A stretch of 19,089 nucleotides of DNA from Spirochaetaceae bacterium (GTDB lineage: Bacteria > Spirochaetota > Spirochaetia > Treponematales > Breznakiellaceae): positions 1 through 19,089 of the forward strand of contig JAIRPM010000134.1 in assembly GCA_031257075.1 (NCBI GenBank). The letters are read 5' to 3'. Positions 1 to 7,785 of the stretch are shown here, one piece after another (position 1 is the stretch's first letter; every line of letters begins with the position of its first letter). The translations under genes and the position numbers were made by a program. The notes under the pieces are model-generated. The model made no database searches. It worked only from the letters and a program-made list of their open reading frames with translations, and was not told the origin of the DNA.

Positions 1-3000
1 TTATTCCCGATGAGGCTGCTCAAACAGCGTGGGGAGATGCCTTCGGGCCAAATGGCGCGGAACTGAGACTTTATGACCCCGAAAACGCCGATTCCTTTAT
101 TCCCGATGAGGCCGCTCAAACGGCTTGGGGGGATGCCTTCGGACCGAACGGCACGGAACCGAGACTTTATGACCCGCAAAACGCCGATTCCTTTATCCCC
201 GATGAGGCCGCTCAAACGGCTTGGGGGGATGCTTTCGGGCCAATCAATCCTAATGAGAAAACACCTTCGTTAGCCGATGTGGATTTTTCCATACCGGAGA
301 AGGCATCTGTAGTTGAATTCCGGCCGTATCCCAATGAACGTCATTCAAAACTGCCTGACATTGATTTTAAGATGCCCAAAGGCCCGGTGCCGGAAGCCAT
401 CTATGATAATCCTTTTGCCCCTAAGGACAAGGAAATTAAACTTAACGACGCGGAAAGTAACGTAGCGGTAAAACCGCCGGAAACGCCACCGCCCGCCGCC
501 GAGAACGCGCAAGCCGAATTGATTGAAGGCTTTGGCCCGGACAAGCCGCTTACCGGTTTGATTGAACCATTGGATAGCATAAAAGAACCGTTACCGGATA
601 CATGGGCAAATGGTTTTGGCCCGGACAGCCAAACTTCCACTCTCCTTGAACCGGTAGATGAATTTTCTTCACAAAGCGTTCCCGACAAAGCGGAGATAAT
701 TCACTCGGTAGGATTTGGCCCTGACGGTATGGATATGGCGCTTACTGAACCTCAAAATGGCATTCCTCCTGTACCGGAAGAACAGCCTCAATCCGTGTTG
801 AGCGGCGGTTTTGGCCCGGACGGCAAAGAGATTGCTTTAATTTCTCCTATGAATGATATTAGCGGCCAAGCCAGCGCTGCCGGTATTCCTGAGGAACCGC
901 AGCAAGGGAACGCTATAAATCTTTCCGACAATCTTTATCCTGAAGAATTGCCGCAGACGGGATTCCCCCTTCAAGCGCCAGAACATACTATTCCGCTATT
1001 AGGCGTAGACTGGAAAGAAAAAGCCGGTTACGCGGACATCAATGATTTCCCTGAAAAAGCGGATGTTTCTCTTACCGATGCCGAGTATACCCCGGAAAAC
1101 GCGCAAACTGCCGGATATCTCCACGCGCCTGAACCGGATGCGTATCCGCTTGACGATTCCTTCTTTGATGGAGAAAACGCGCCCGCAAAAAACGCTGAAG
1201 GCTGGGGACAGGCTGCGTCCGATGGCGCAGCCAAAACGGGGCTGGAATTGCCCCCCGAACCGCTTATTGGCAAACTCACCGAACCGTGGTTCACCGGCTC
1301 CGATGGTGTCGATGCGGCTCAGGGTATGGACGCTGCTTACCCACCGGACGGCCCGGCAACCGCCCTCACCGAACCGCGCTTTACAGGCTCTGACGGTGTC
1401 GATGCGGCGCAAGATATGGGCGTTGCTTATCCGCCGGACGGCCCGGCAACCGCCCTCACCGAACCACGCTTTACAGGTTCTGACGGCGCTGATGCTGCAC
1501 AGGATATGGGCGTCGTTTATCCACCGGACGGCCCGGCAACCGCCCTCACCGAACCCTGGTTCACCGGCTCTGACGGTGCAGATGCGGCACAGGGTATGGT
1601 CTTCACTTACCCGCCGAACGGCCAACCAACCGCCCTCACCGAACAGCGCTTTACAAGCTCTGACGGTGTCGATGCGGCGCAAGATATGGGCGTTGCTTAT
1701 CCGCCGGACGGCCCGGCAACAGCTCTCACCGAACCGTGGTTCACCGGCTCTGACAGTGTCGATGCGGCACAAGATATGGACGCTGCTTACCCGCCGGACG
1801 GACCGGCAACCGCCCTCACCGAACCACGCTTTACAGGCTCCGACGGTGTCGATGCGGCTCAGGGTATGGACGCTGCTTACCCACCGGACGGCCCGGCAAC
1901 CGCCCTCACCGAACCACGCTTTACAGGCTCCGATGGTGTCGATGCGGCACAGAGTATGGGCTTCGCTTACCCGCCGGACGGCCCGGCAACCGCCCTCACC
2001 GAACCCTGGTTCACCGGCTCTGATGGTGTCGATGCGGCTCAAGGTATGAACGCTGCTTACCCACCGGACGGCCCGGCAACCGCTCTCACCGAACCCTGGT
2101 TCACCGGCTCTGATGGTGTCGATGCGGCTCAGGGTATGGGCTTCGCTTACCCGCCGGACGGCCCGGCAACCGCCCTCACCGAACCCTGGTTCACCGGCTT
2201 TGACGGCGCTGATGCGGCGCAAGATATGAACGCTGCTTACCCGCCGGACAGCCCGGCAACCGCTCTCACTGAACCACGCTTTACAGGCTCTGACGGCGCT
2301 GATGCGGCGCAGGATATGGGCTTCGTTTATCCACCGGACGGCCCGGCAACCGCCCTCACCGAACCCTGGTTCACCGGCTCCGATGGTGTCGATGCGGCTC
2401 AGGGTATGGGCTTCGCTTACCCGCCGGACGGCCCGGCAACCGCCCTCACCGAACCCTGGTTCACCGGCTCTGATGGTGTCGATGCGGCGCAGGGTATGGG
2501 CTTCGCTTACCCGCCGGACGGCCCGGCAACCGCTCTCACCGAACCATGGTTCACCGGCTCTGACGGTGCTGATGCGGCACAGGGTATGGACGCTGCTTAC
2601 CCGCCGGACAGCCAGCCAACCGCCCTCACCGAACCATGGTTCACAGGCTCCGATGGTGTCGATGCGGCTCAGGGTATGAACTTCGCTTACCCGCCGGACG
2701 GCCCGGCAACCGCTCTTACTGAACCCTGGTTCACAGGCTCCGATGGTGTCGATGCGGCGCAGGGTATGGACTTCACTTACCCGCCGGATGGCCAGCCAAC
2801 CGCCCTCACCGAACCCTGGTTCGGCGAACAGGCTCAGGGTATGAACTTCGCTTACCCGCCGGATGGCCAGCCAACCGCTCTCACCGAACCCTGGTTCGGT
2901 GAACAGGCTCAGGGAACCGCCGCGGCCTACCCGCCGAACGGCCAGCCAACCGCCCTCACCGAACCGTGGTTCGGTGAACAGGCTCAGGGAACCGCCGCGG

Positions 3001-3713
3001 CCTACCCGCCGAACGGCCAGCCAACCGCTCTCACCGAACCGTGGTTCGGCGAACAGGCTCAGGGAACCGCCGCAGCTATACCGCCGGTATACAACATCAA
3101 TACGCTAAACGAGCCCTCTTTGCCGGACACGCCCCATGGAACCGGCGCGGCTATACCGCCATCTACCGTAATAGCGCCGCTTACCGATATCGAGCCTCAG
3201 GACAGGGCGCAAGGGAATAGCGCGGCTATACCGCCTCAAACCGCTATCGGTGTTTTGCCGGATGTGGAATTGAATGAAAATTTGGCGCAAAACCGCGCCC
3301 TGCCGCCGCTCTACGAACAAATTATTCGGATTGACCCTGTTGAGCCGGAGAGCCCCTATTTAGACATTGACACGCACGGCGGCGGTATTATCATCGATGT
3401 TTCTACGGCGCAAGAAGGATATGGCGCTAAACGCCCGCCCTATCCATCCCAAGCAGCCTCCATTCCGGTTGTTCAACAACTTGCCAATGGAAGTTATTAT
3501 ATTCAACTCGGTATTTACAACAGTACCGAATCCCTTGAGCAGGAAGCGACAAAAATAGAAGGCTCTTATCCTATGCTCCTGCAAAGTTACGGATTAAGCG
3601 GGAAAAGTTCTTACCGCCTCCTTGTCGGACCTCTTAATGAAGGTGAAAGCAATGCGTCTCTCCTTCATTTCAGGCGTTATGGGTATAAAGATGCTTTTAT
3701 CAGGAAAAATTGA
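1..3713 (+). CDS. Giant tandem-repeat protein with C-terminal SPOR domain (5' end outside window)
   Basis: The reading frame is open from the left edge (first full codon at 3) to TGA at 3711-3713, about 1236 visible residues; the true start and any signal peptide or membrane anchor lie upstream. Almost the whole protein is repeats of a Pro/Gly/Asp-rich module of the form (F/Y/I)-(G/P)-P-(D/N)-G followed by L-x-E-P, in blocks of different period. The last ~80 residues (about 3465-3707) match a SPOR domain: a strand with Y-Y-I-Q-L-G-I-Y near its start and Y-R-L-L-V-G-P-L followed by F-R-R-Y-G-Y near its end. SPOR domains bind peptidoglycan stripped of stem peptides, typically at division septa, so a cell-envelope role is inferred. 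The repeats are probably a long, poorly folded spacer. The stop overlaps the mazG start (TGATG). The SPOR call is firm; the function of the repeats is unknown. Confidence 0.85.
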   Translation, partial: IPDEAAQTAWGDAFGPNGAELRLYDPENADSFIPDEAAQTAWGDAFGPNGTEPRLYDPQNADSFIPDEAAQTAWGDAFGPINPNEKTPSLADVDFSIPEKASVVEFRPYPNERHSKLPDIDFKMPKGPVPEAIYDNPFAPKDKEIKLNDAESNVAVKPPETPPPAAENAQAELIEGFGPDKPLTGLIEPLDSIKEPLPDTWANGFGPDSQTSTLLEPVDEFSSQSVPDKAEIIHSVGFGPDGMDMALTEPQNGIPPVPEEQPQSVLSGGFGPDGKEIALISPMNDISGQASAAGIPEEPQQGNAINLSDNLYPEELPQTGFPLQAPEHTIPLLGVDWKEKAGYADINDFPEKADVSLTDAEYTPENAQTAGYLHAPEPDAYPLDDSFFDGENAPAKNAEGWGQAASDGAAKTGLELPPEPLIGKLTEPWFTGSDGVDAAQGMDAAYPPDGPATALTEPRFTGSDGVDAAQDMGVAYPPDGPATALTEPRFTGSDGADAAQDMGVVYPPDGPATALTEPWFTGSDGADAAQGMVFTYPPNGQPTALTEQRFTSSDGVDAAQDMGVAYPPDGPATALTEPWFTGSDSVDAAQDMDAAYPPDGPATALTEPRFTGSDGVDAAQGMDAAYPPDGPATALTEPRFTGSDGVDAAQSMGFAYPPDGPATALTEPWFTGSDGVDAAQGMNAAYPPDGPATALTEPWFTGSDGVDAAQGMGFAYPPDGPATALTEPWFTGFDGADAAQDMNAAYPPDSPATALTEPRFTGSDGADAAQDMGFVYPPDGPATALTEPWFTGSDGVDAAQGMGFAYPPDGPATALTEPWFTGSDGVDAAQGMGFAYPPDGPATALTEPWFTGSDGADAAQGMDAAYPPDSQPTALTEPWFTGSDGVDAAQGMNFAYPPDGPATALTEPWFTGSDGVDAAQGMDFTYPPDGQPTALTEPWFGEQAQGMNFAYPPDGQPTALTEPWFGEQAQGTAAAYPPNGQPTALTEPWFGEQAQGTAAAYPPNGQPTALTEPWFGEQAQGTAAAIPPVYNINTLNEPSLPDTPHGTGAAIPPSTVIAPLTDIEPQDRAQGNSAAIPPQTAIGVLPDVELNENLAQNRALPPLYEQIIRIDPVEPESPYLDIDTHGGGIIIDVSTAQEGYGAKRPPYPSQAASIPVVQQLANGSYYIQLGIYNSTESLEQEATKIEGSYPMLLQSYGLSGKSSYRLLVGPLNEGESNASLLHFRRYGYKDAFIRKN
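3..242 (+). repeat. 96-bp tandem repeat block in the SPOR protein
   Basis: Two complete 96-bp (32-residue) units start at 3 and 99. A third starts at 195 and matches for about 48 bp. Each unit begins I-P-D-E-A-A-Q-T-A-W and carries F-G-P-N-G followed by L-Y-D-P. The block continues off the left edge, so the copy number is unknown. The units are nearly identical at the DNA level, which points to recent duplication. Confidence 0.9.
414..851 (+). repeat. Divergent G-F-G-P-D repeat copies in the SPOR protein
   Basis: Four clear copies of G-F-G-P-D followed 8-10 residues later by L-x-E-P or a variant begin at about 528, 612, 711 and 807, spaced 28, 33 and 32 residues apart. A fifth, weaker copy (F-A-P-K-D-K-E-I-K-L) lies near 414. 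They are related in sequence to the 96-bp units before them and the 90-bp units after them, but have diverged at the DNA level. They look like an older generation of the same module. Confidence 0.7.
1275..2804 (+). repeat. 17 x 90-bp in-frame tandem repeat array
   Basis: Seventeen units of exactly 90 bp (30 residues), starting every 90 bp from 1275 to 2715. Each unit opens L-T-E-P-(W/R)-F-T-G-S-D and ends Y-P-P-D-G-P-A-T-A. Variation is confined to a few places: residue 5 (W or R), residue 12 (V or A), residue 17 (G, D or S), residues 19-21 just before the Tyr, and residues 26-28. Units 10, 13 and 14 are identical as protein. All spacing stays in frame. Shorter 75-bp units follow directly. 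Confidence 0.95.
2805..3329 (+). repeat. 75-bp repeat block, 4 close and 3 degenerate units
   Basis: From 2805 the period changes from 30 to 25 residues: the segment after W-F shortens so that G-E-Q-A replaces the longer T-G-S-D stretch. Units start at 2805, 2880, 2955 and 3030 and are close copies, the last diverging in its final residues. The same 25-residue period continues in much more divergent form at 3105, 3180 and 3255, recognisable by A-A-I-P-P or A-L-P-P in the middle. The block ends shortly before the SPOR domain. Confidence 0.88.
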
Positions 3714-4555
3714 TGGAAGACAAAAATAAAACCGCCGTCCTGCCCGGTGAAGCGTTCAATGAATTGTACCGTACAATACAAACGCTCCGGGCACCCGGCG
3801 GCTGCCCATGGGACAGAGAGCAAACGCCGTTTTCATTGCGTTCCAATTTAATTGAAGAAACTTATGAATGTATCGAAGCAATAGAAGAAAATGATAATGT
3901 CCATACGCAGGAAGAATTGGGCGATATTTTTTTACTCGCCGCCATGCTTTCGTATATGTATGAACAGGAAGGCTCGTTTTCGGTGGCGCAAACACTCGAA
4001 GGCATTACCCAAAAATTGATTCGCCGGCATCCCCATGTCTTTAGTAATGTTAACGTAAAAGATTCCGCCGAAGTACTGAAAAATTGGGCGCAAATCAAAA
4101 TTGAACAGGAAGGCCGTAAACCCAAAAACTCGATACTTGATGAGGTTTCCCGCGCCCTGCCCGCCCTTGAACGCGCTTTCAATATGCAAAAAAAAGCCGC
4201 CAAAATAGGTTTCGATTGGCCGAACGCAAACGGAGCATGGGAAAAAATAGCCGAAGAAACCGCCGAACTTAAAACCGCTCTTGAGCAAGCCGGCAGCGCC
4301 GGCGGGGCCGGACCTGATGATGCCGTTGAAACAGAAGCGGGCGACCTTCTTTTTTCTGTTATCAATCTCTGCCGGCTTCTTAATACAGACCCCTCTATCG
4401 CGCTCCAACGCGCCAATAACAAATTTGAAAAACGTTTTAAGTATGTTGAAAAAGAAGCCAAAGAAAAATCCGCGGCAGACAAAAACGGCAAATTCCCGCT
4501 CAGCGCGCTTGACATTTTTTGGAACGAAGCAAAAGCATCTGAAAAAATACCATAA
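3713..4555 (+). CDS. mazG: MazG-family nucleoside triphosphate pyrophosphohydrolase
   Basis: The 280-residue product has the tandem-domain layout of full-length MazG. The family hydrolyses (d)NTPs to NMP plus pyrophosphate, which cleans abnormal nucleotides from the pool and can affect ppGpp levels. The metal-binding motif E-E-x-x-E with a later E-x-x-D appears twice: E48/E49/E52 with E68/D71, and E181/E182/E185 with E208/D211. G-G-C-P-W-D near residue 30 is also typical. I chose ATG 3713 because it overlaps the preceding TGA by one base and has AGGA at 3702-3705, 7 nt upstream; a TTG at 3710 is in frame but less likely. Translation is probably coupled to the SPOR protein gene. Length matches the family (about 260-280). 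Confidence 0.93.
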   Translation: MEDKNKTAVLPGEAFNELYRTIQTLRAPGGCPWDREQTPFSLRSNLIEETYECIEAIEENDNVHTQEELGDIFLLAAMLSYMYEQEGSFSVAQTLEGITQKLIRRHPHVFSNVNVKDSAEVLKNWAQIKIEQEGRKPKNSILDEVSRALPALERAFNMQKKAAKIGFDWPNANGAWEKIAEETAELKTALEQAGSAGGAGPDDAVETEAGDLLFSVINLCRLLNTDPSIALQRANNKFEKRFKYVEKEAKEKSAADKNGKFPLSALDIFWNEAKASEKIP

Positions 4556-4605
4556 CACCCGGCGGGGGCTGGGATTCTGCAGCCGTTTTGCGCCATACTA
4601 GCAGT

Positions 4606-5331
4606 ATGAAAATATATACTACAAAAGACTATAATGAATTGAGCCGTAAATCCGCGTTGTTAATACAGGCGCAGATTTTACAAAAACCGGACAGCGTATT
4701 GGGGCTTGCAACAGGTTCTTCGCCATTGGGAATTTATACTTTTCTCGCCGAATGGGCGCGAGCGGGCGATGCCGATTTTTCACGAGTGCGGACCGTCAAT
4801 CTGGACGAATATTACGGGCTTTCCGGGGACGACCCGCAAAGTTACCGCCGTTTTATGCAGACAAATTTGTTTTCCAAAGTAAACATCAATCTGGAAAACA
4901 CGTACATTCCCAACGGGCTGGAAACCGATGACAAAAAAGAATGCGCGCGTTACGAAACCCTGATAGACAGTCTGGGCGGAATTAACCTGCAACTGCTCGG
5001 TATAGGCAATAACGGGCATATCGGCTTTAACGAACCGGCCGATGAATTTACCGCCGAAACGCATAAACAGCCGCTTACGCCGAGTACTATCGAAGCCAAC
5101 AAGCGTTTTTTTACCCGTGAGGAAGATGTGCCGCGTTTTGCTTACACTATGGGCATCGGTACCATTATGCGTTCACGGAAAATTCTTTTGATAGCATCCG
5201 GTAAAGCAAAAGCCGGCGCTCTCAAAAGCATGGTACACGGGCCTATTACCCCGCGCCTTCCCGCGTCGGTGCTGCGTCTCCATGCAGACGTTACCGTTAT
5301 TGTAGATTCCGAAGCCGCTTCTCTTTTGTAA
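4606..5331 (+). CDS. nagB: Glucosamine-6-phosphate deaminase
   Basis: The 241-residue product converts glucosamine-6-phosphate to fructose-6-phosphate and ammonia in the cytoplasm, the last step of amino-sugar catabolism before glycolysis. Seen: the phosphate-binding loop A-T-G-S-S-P (residues 35-40), the enolising Asp in N-L-D-E-Y-Y (D67), and the ring-opening motif G-I-G-N-N-G-H-I-G-F-N-E-P with H138 and E143. Residue 136 is Asn where E. coli NagB has Asp141; I believe this variant occurs in other NagB proteins, so activity is still expected. Length is close to the short bacillary form. ATG 4606 starts the conserved sequence. There is no Shine-Dalgarno upstream, but a CATACT hexamer lies 6 nt before the ATG. 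nagA follows 8 bp later. Confidence 0.95.
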   Translation: MKIYTTKDYNELSRKSALLIQAQILQKPDSVLGLATGSSPLGIYTFLAEWARAGDADFSRVRTVNLDEYYGLSGDDPQSYRRFMQTNLFSKVNINLENTYIPNGLETDDKKECARYETLIDSLGGINLQLLGIGNNGHIGFNEPADEFTAETHKQPLTPSTIEANKRFFTREEDVPRFAYTMGIGTIMRSRKILLIASGKAKAGALKSMVHGPITPRLPASVLRLHADVTVIVDSEAASLL

Positions 5332-5339
5332 AGGACGCT

Positions 5340-6536
5340 ATGGCAATATGTTTGTATAACGGCTCTATTGTCAACCGCTTTTCTGTTATAGAACAGTGCG
5401 CCGTGCTGATAGACAAAGGCAAAATAGCCGATGTTTTTAGCCAAAAACGGTTTCTGCAAAAGAAGTTCCCGCCGGAAACAACGCTGATAGACACGCACGG
5501 CGCGTATATCACGCCCGGCCTTATCGACACGCATATCCATGGTTTTGCCGGATTTGGTGTTGATGATTACAACGCCGAATCGATTTTGCGCATGGCGGAA
5601 GAATTGGCGAAACTAGGAGTTACAGCCTTTCATCCCACATTGTATCCCACAGATGAAACGACAATGATAAAGGGAATTCTTGCCATTGTCGAAGCTATCG
5701 GCAAAGAACAGCGCCAAAGCCCCCGCCGGGGCGCGCGCATTATGGGAATTCACCTTGAAGGGCCTTTCCTGTCGCCGGAAAAATGCGGCGTACAAAAACC
5801 GGAAACGATACAGCCGGTTGATGTGTGGCTCTTCGACCGCCTCTGGGAAGCCGCCGACGGTTTTCTTGTTAATATGACGGTTGCGCCGGAAATCAAAAAC
5901 ATGCGCGAATTAGCGCTTTCCGCCCTCAAAAAAGGCGTTATTTTACAAGCGGGTCACACAGACGCTCTCTACGAAAATATGCTGGAAGGTATGCAGGCAG
6001 GTATACTTCACACAACGCATCTTTTTAACGCGATGCGCCATATGCACCACCGCAACCCGGGGGCTGTGGGTGCCGTGCTTATCAACAATGATATGAGTTG
6101 TGAAGTTATCGCGGACGGCGTACATGTCCATCCCGACCTCTTCAAATTGCTCTTACGCGATAAAGCCATGGACAAAATTGTACTTGTAACCGACGCGCTC
6201 TTGCCTACCTGCCAAAAAACAGGCCCTTTTTTCGCCAATGGCGAAGAAGTTGTATTTGAAGGAGGGTGCTGGCACCGCAAAGCGGATGGCGTAGTAGCCG
6301 GTTCATCGCTTACTATGCCGCAAGGCTTAAAGAACCTGATACATTTCGGCTTCCCGCTTGTTGATGCCGTGCGGTGCGCGACAGCTAATCCCGCCGAAGT
6401 TATGGGATATACATCGCAAGGCCGTATAGCGCCCTGCCTCGATGCCGATATCGCCGTATTCGATGAAAACTGGGAGCCGCAAATTACCATTATAGGCGGG
6501 GAAATTATAATGAACCGCCTAAATGCGGCGCAATAG
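5340..6536 (+). CDS. nagA: N-acetylglucosamine-6-phosphate deacetylase
   Basis: The 398-residue amidohydrolase removes acetate from GlcNAc-6-phosphate, feeding NagB. It has the expected family residues: H-x-H (H65, H67) in L-I-D-T-H-I-H-G, metal-ligand E140 in H-L-E-G-P-F, H206 in A-G-H-T-D-A, H227 in T-H-L-F-N-A-M, substrate-binding H-x-x-N-P-G, and catalytic D285 in V-T-D-A. ATG 5340 has AAGGA at 5331-5335, overlapping the nagB stop, so the two genes should be co-transcribed and coupled. The supply route (a phosphotransferase system, chitin or wall recycling) is not visible in this window. A strong palindrome follows the stop. Confidence 0.95.
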   Translation: MAICLYNGSIVNRFSVIEQCAVLIDKGKIADVFSQKRFLQKKFPPETTLIDTHGAYITPGLIDTHIHGFAGFGVDDYNAESILRMAEELAKLGVTAFHPTLYPTDETTMIKGILAIVEAIGKEQRQSPRRGARIMGIHLEGPFLSPEKCGVQKPETIQPVDVWLFDRLWEAADGFLVNMTVAPEIKNMRELALSALKKGVILQAGHTDALYENMLEGMQAGILHTTHLFNAMRHMHHRNPGAVGAVLINNDMSCEVIADGVHVHPDLFKLLLRDKAMDKIVLVTDALLPTCQKTGPFFANGEEVVFEGGCWHRKADGVVAGSSLTMPQGLKNLIHFGFPLVDAVRCATANPAEVMGYTSQGRIAPCLDADIAVFDENWEPQITIIGGEIIMNRLNAAQ

Positions 6537-6539
6537 GCT

Positions 6540-6576
6540 TAGGCAACGCTGATTTGACTTTAAGCAGCGTTGCCTA
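6540..6576. terminator. Perfect 12-bp palindrome between nagA and accB
   Basis: TAGGCAACGCTG at 6540-6551 is the exact reverse complement of 6565-6576, with a 13-nt loop. It lies between the converging nagA and accB genes, and its right arm ends in the accB stop codon (6574-6576). There is no clear U-tract on either side. It is probably a bidirectional terminator or a 3'-end stabiliser. The arms resemble the hairpin at 14863-14918. Confidence 0.7.
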
Positions 6577-7071
6577 GAGCCTGCGCGCTTCAAACAAAGG
6601 CTCGCCGAATTCAACAAGTTGACCCGGGCTTGCTTTTATATCGAGAATTTCGCAGTCAAATTCCGCTTCCAGTTTGTTCATCATTTTCATCGCTTCAAGA
6701 ATGCAGAGGGTATCGCCTTTTTTTACTTTGCTGCCTTTGCTAACAAAGGCAGGGGAATCCGGCCCTGGAGCGGCATAAAACGTCCCTACAATCGGGGATG
6801 ATATAACTTCACCGGCTGCCCTGCCCTGGCCGCTGTTCAGCGCTTTGTCAACTTCGGACTGGCTCAAAGATGCCGGGGTTCCAGCCGGCGGGCTCGTCGG
6901 AATTCCGGTCGGCTGCCGGCGTTCCGACGCTCCGGCAGCCCCGTCTACCGAAAGCAGGGCGCCGTAATTTTTACTTAGGAGCAGGCTGGAAACGCCATCG
7001 CGCCATTCCATTTCCCGCATCGAACCGGTTTCAAATTTGTCTATCAAGGTTAATATAAATTGTTCGGTCAT
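6574..7071 (-). CDS. accB: Biotin carboxyl carrier protein of acetyl-CoA carboxylase
   Basis: The 165-residue product carries biotin between the carboxylase and transferase parts of acetyl-CoA carboxylase, the first step of fatty-acid synthesis. The C-terminal ~80 residues are a biotinyl domain with the modified lysine K129 in E-A-M-K-M. Before it, G-T-F-Y-A-A-P-G-P-D (97-106) is the 'thumb' typical of AccB rather than other biotin proteins. The N-terminal ~35 residues form the usual helical region, then a Pro/Ala/Gly-rich linker (about 45-85). It starts 16 bp after the CBS-ACT gene ends, with GGAAA before the ATG, so it should be co-transcribed with it. accC, usually next to accB, is absent: beyond the stop lie the palindrome and the converging nagA. 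Confidence 0.94.
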   Translation of the reverse strand: MTEQFILTLIDKFETGSMREMEWRDGVSSLLLSKNYGALLSVDGAAGASERRQPTGIPTSPPAGTPASLSQSEVDKALNSGQGRAAGEVISSPIVGTFYAAPGPDSPAFVSKGSKVKKGDTLCILEAMKMMNKLEAEFDCEILDIKASPGQLVEFGEPLFEARRL

Positions 7072-7087
7072 AAAAAATTTCCTTTTA

Positions 7088-7741
7088 TTACTTTGCGTCC
7101 GCCTGCATAATATCTTCGATTTGAGCGCCGAGTGCGGCGGCTATGCTTTCAACTGTTTTTTGGTCAAGCCCGGTAATTTTGAACGTTCCCCGTTTATGGC
7201 TTAGTTCATCACCCCGGTGGGTTATGAACGCCTCAATAAAACCGCCCCGTTCACTTAACGCGCCGGCTACGCGGGCGAGTTCTCCCGGTTTGTCATCCAT
7301 GAGCAGCGTTACCCGGATACCATGCCGCCTCCCTCCAAATGCGTCAACAAAAGCATGGAACAGATCGGTGCCGGTAATGATGCCGACAAGCAAAGTTCCC
7401 CGCATTACGGGTAAGCAACTAATGTCATGCGCGGCCATAATACGTGCCGCCTCCTCAACAACGTCATTTTCAGCAATAGTAATAACATTTTTGGTCATTA
7501 CTTTGTCCACCGTTAATTTGGAGAGCAGATAACTAATTTCGTACATATCAAGACTGGTCGCGGGCGACGGGCCGGCTTTAAGCAGGTCTTTTTTTGTAAT
7601 AAGCCCCGTCAAATTTTTATGCGCGTCAATCACCGGCAACCGCCCGATTTTTTCTTTTTCCATAAGAGAACGCGCCTCGCTTACCGGCATTGACGGTTCC
7701 ACAAATACCGGATTTTTTGTCATTATTCGGCTTACCAGCAT
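7088..7741 (-). CDS. CBS-CBS-ACT domain protein (AcuB-like)
   Basis: The 217-residue product has two CBS motifs in the first ~135 residues (first with V-M/I-M-T-K-N-P-V-F-V near the N-terminus and G-R-L-P-V-I-D, second with V-M-T-K-N-V-I-T-I and C-L-P-V-M). A short ACT-like domain follows (from about residue 145, with D-D-K-P-G-E-L-A). CBS pairs usually bind adenine nucleotides and ACT domains bind small ligands, so a cytoplasmic ligand sensor is likely. This is the layout of AcuB-type proteins, but no partner is evident. I chose ATG 7741 over the upstream in-frame TTG 7747 because AAGGAG (7748-7753) then sits 6 nt before the start. It has its own promoter and precedes accB by 16 bp, which suggests, without proving, a link to lipid or acetyl-CoA metabolism. 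Confidence 0.85.
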   Translation of the reverse strand: MLVSRIMTKNPVFVEPSMPVSEARSLMEKEKIGRLPVIDAHKNLTGLITKKDLLKAGPSPATSLDMYEISYLLSKLTVDKVMTKNVITIAENDVVEEAARIMAAHDISCLPVMRGTLLVGIITGTDLFHAFVDAFGGRRHGIRVTLLMDDKPGELARVAGALSERGGFIEAFITHRGDELSHKRGTFKITGLDQKTVESIAAALGAQIEDIMQADAK

Positions 7742-7764
7742 AATCAACTCCTTGTAAATAGCAC

Positions 7765-7782
7765 GGTGTCTTTCCGTACACC
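7765..7782. promoter_or_regulatory. Dyad over the CBS-ACT transcription start
   Basis: GGTGT and ACACC form a 5-bp inverted repeat with an 8-nt spacer. It sits just downstream of the TATAGT -10 box and spans the expected +1. It could be an operator or a 5' hairpin in the leader. It is short enough to arise by chance. Confidence 0.3.
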
Positions 7783-7785
7783 ATT

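Noticed and set aside
279..281. ATG as the true start of the repeat protein
   Set aside because: The same frame is open to the left edge and contains matching 96-bp repeat units, so the coding region clearly begins upstream.
999..2222. Long antisense open frame (407 codons) across the repeat array
   Set aside because: The 90-bp unit is a multiple of three and rich in G+C, so any frame free of stops in one unit stays open through the array. It has no ribosome-binding site or recognisable domain and mirrors the real frame.
1042..2679. Shifted plus-strand frames of 335 and 125 codons in the same array
   Set aside because: Same explanation: out-of-phase readings of the repeats, highly basic and without family resemblance, while the main frame continues to a real SPOR domain.
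1275..3104. CRISPR-like regular repeats
   Set aside because: Units are contiguous and coding, with no unique spacers, the variation keeps the frame, and no cas genes are near.
3862..4596. Antisense open frames of 208 and 244 codons over mazG
   Set aside because: They lie opposite a clear MazG with both metal motifs intact and have no start signals or recognisable domains.
4556..4605. A riboswitch or glmS-like ribozyme before nagB
   Set aside because: Only 50 bp lie between mazG and nagB, with no conserved core or pairing pattern that I can identify.
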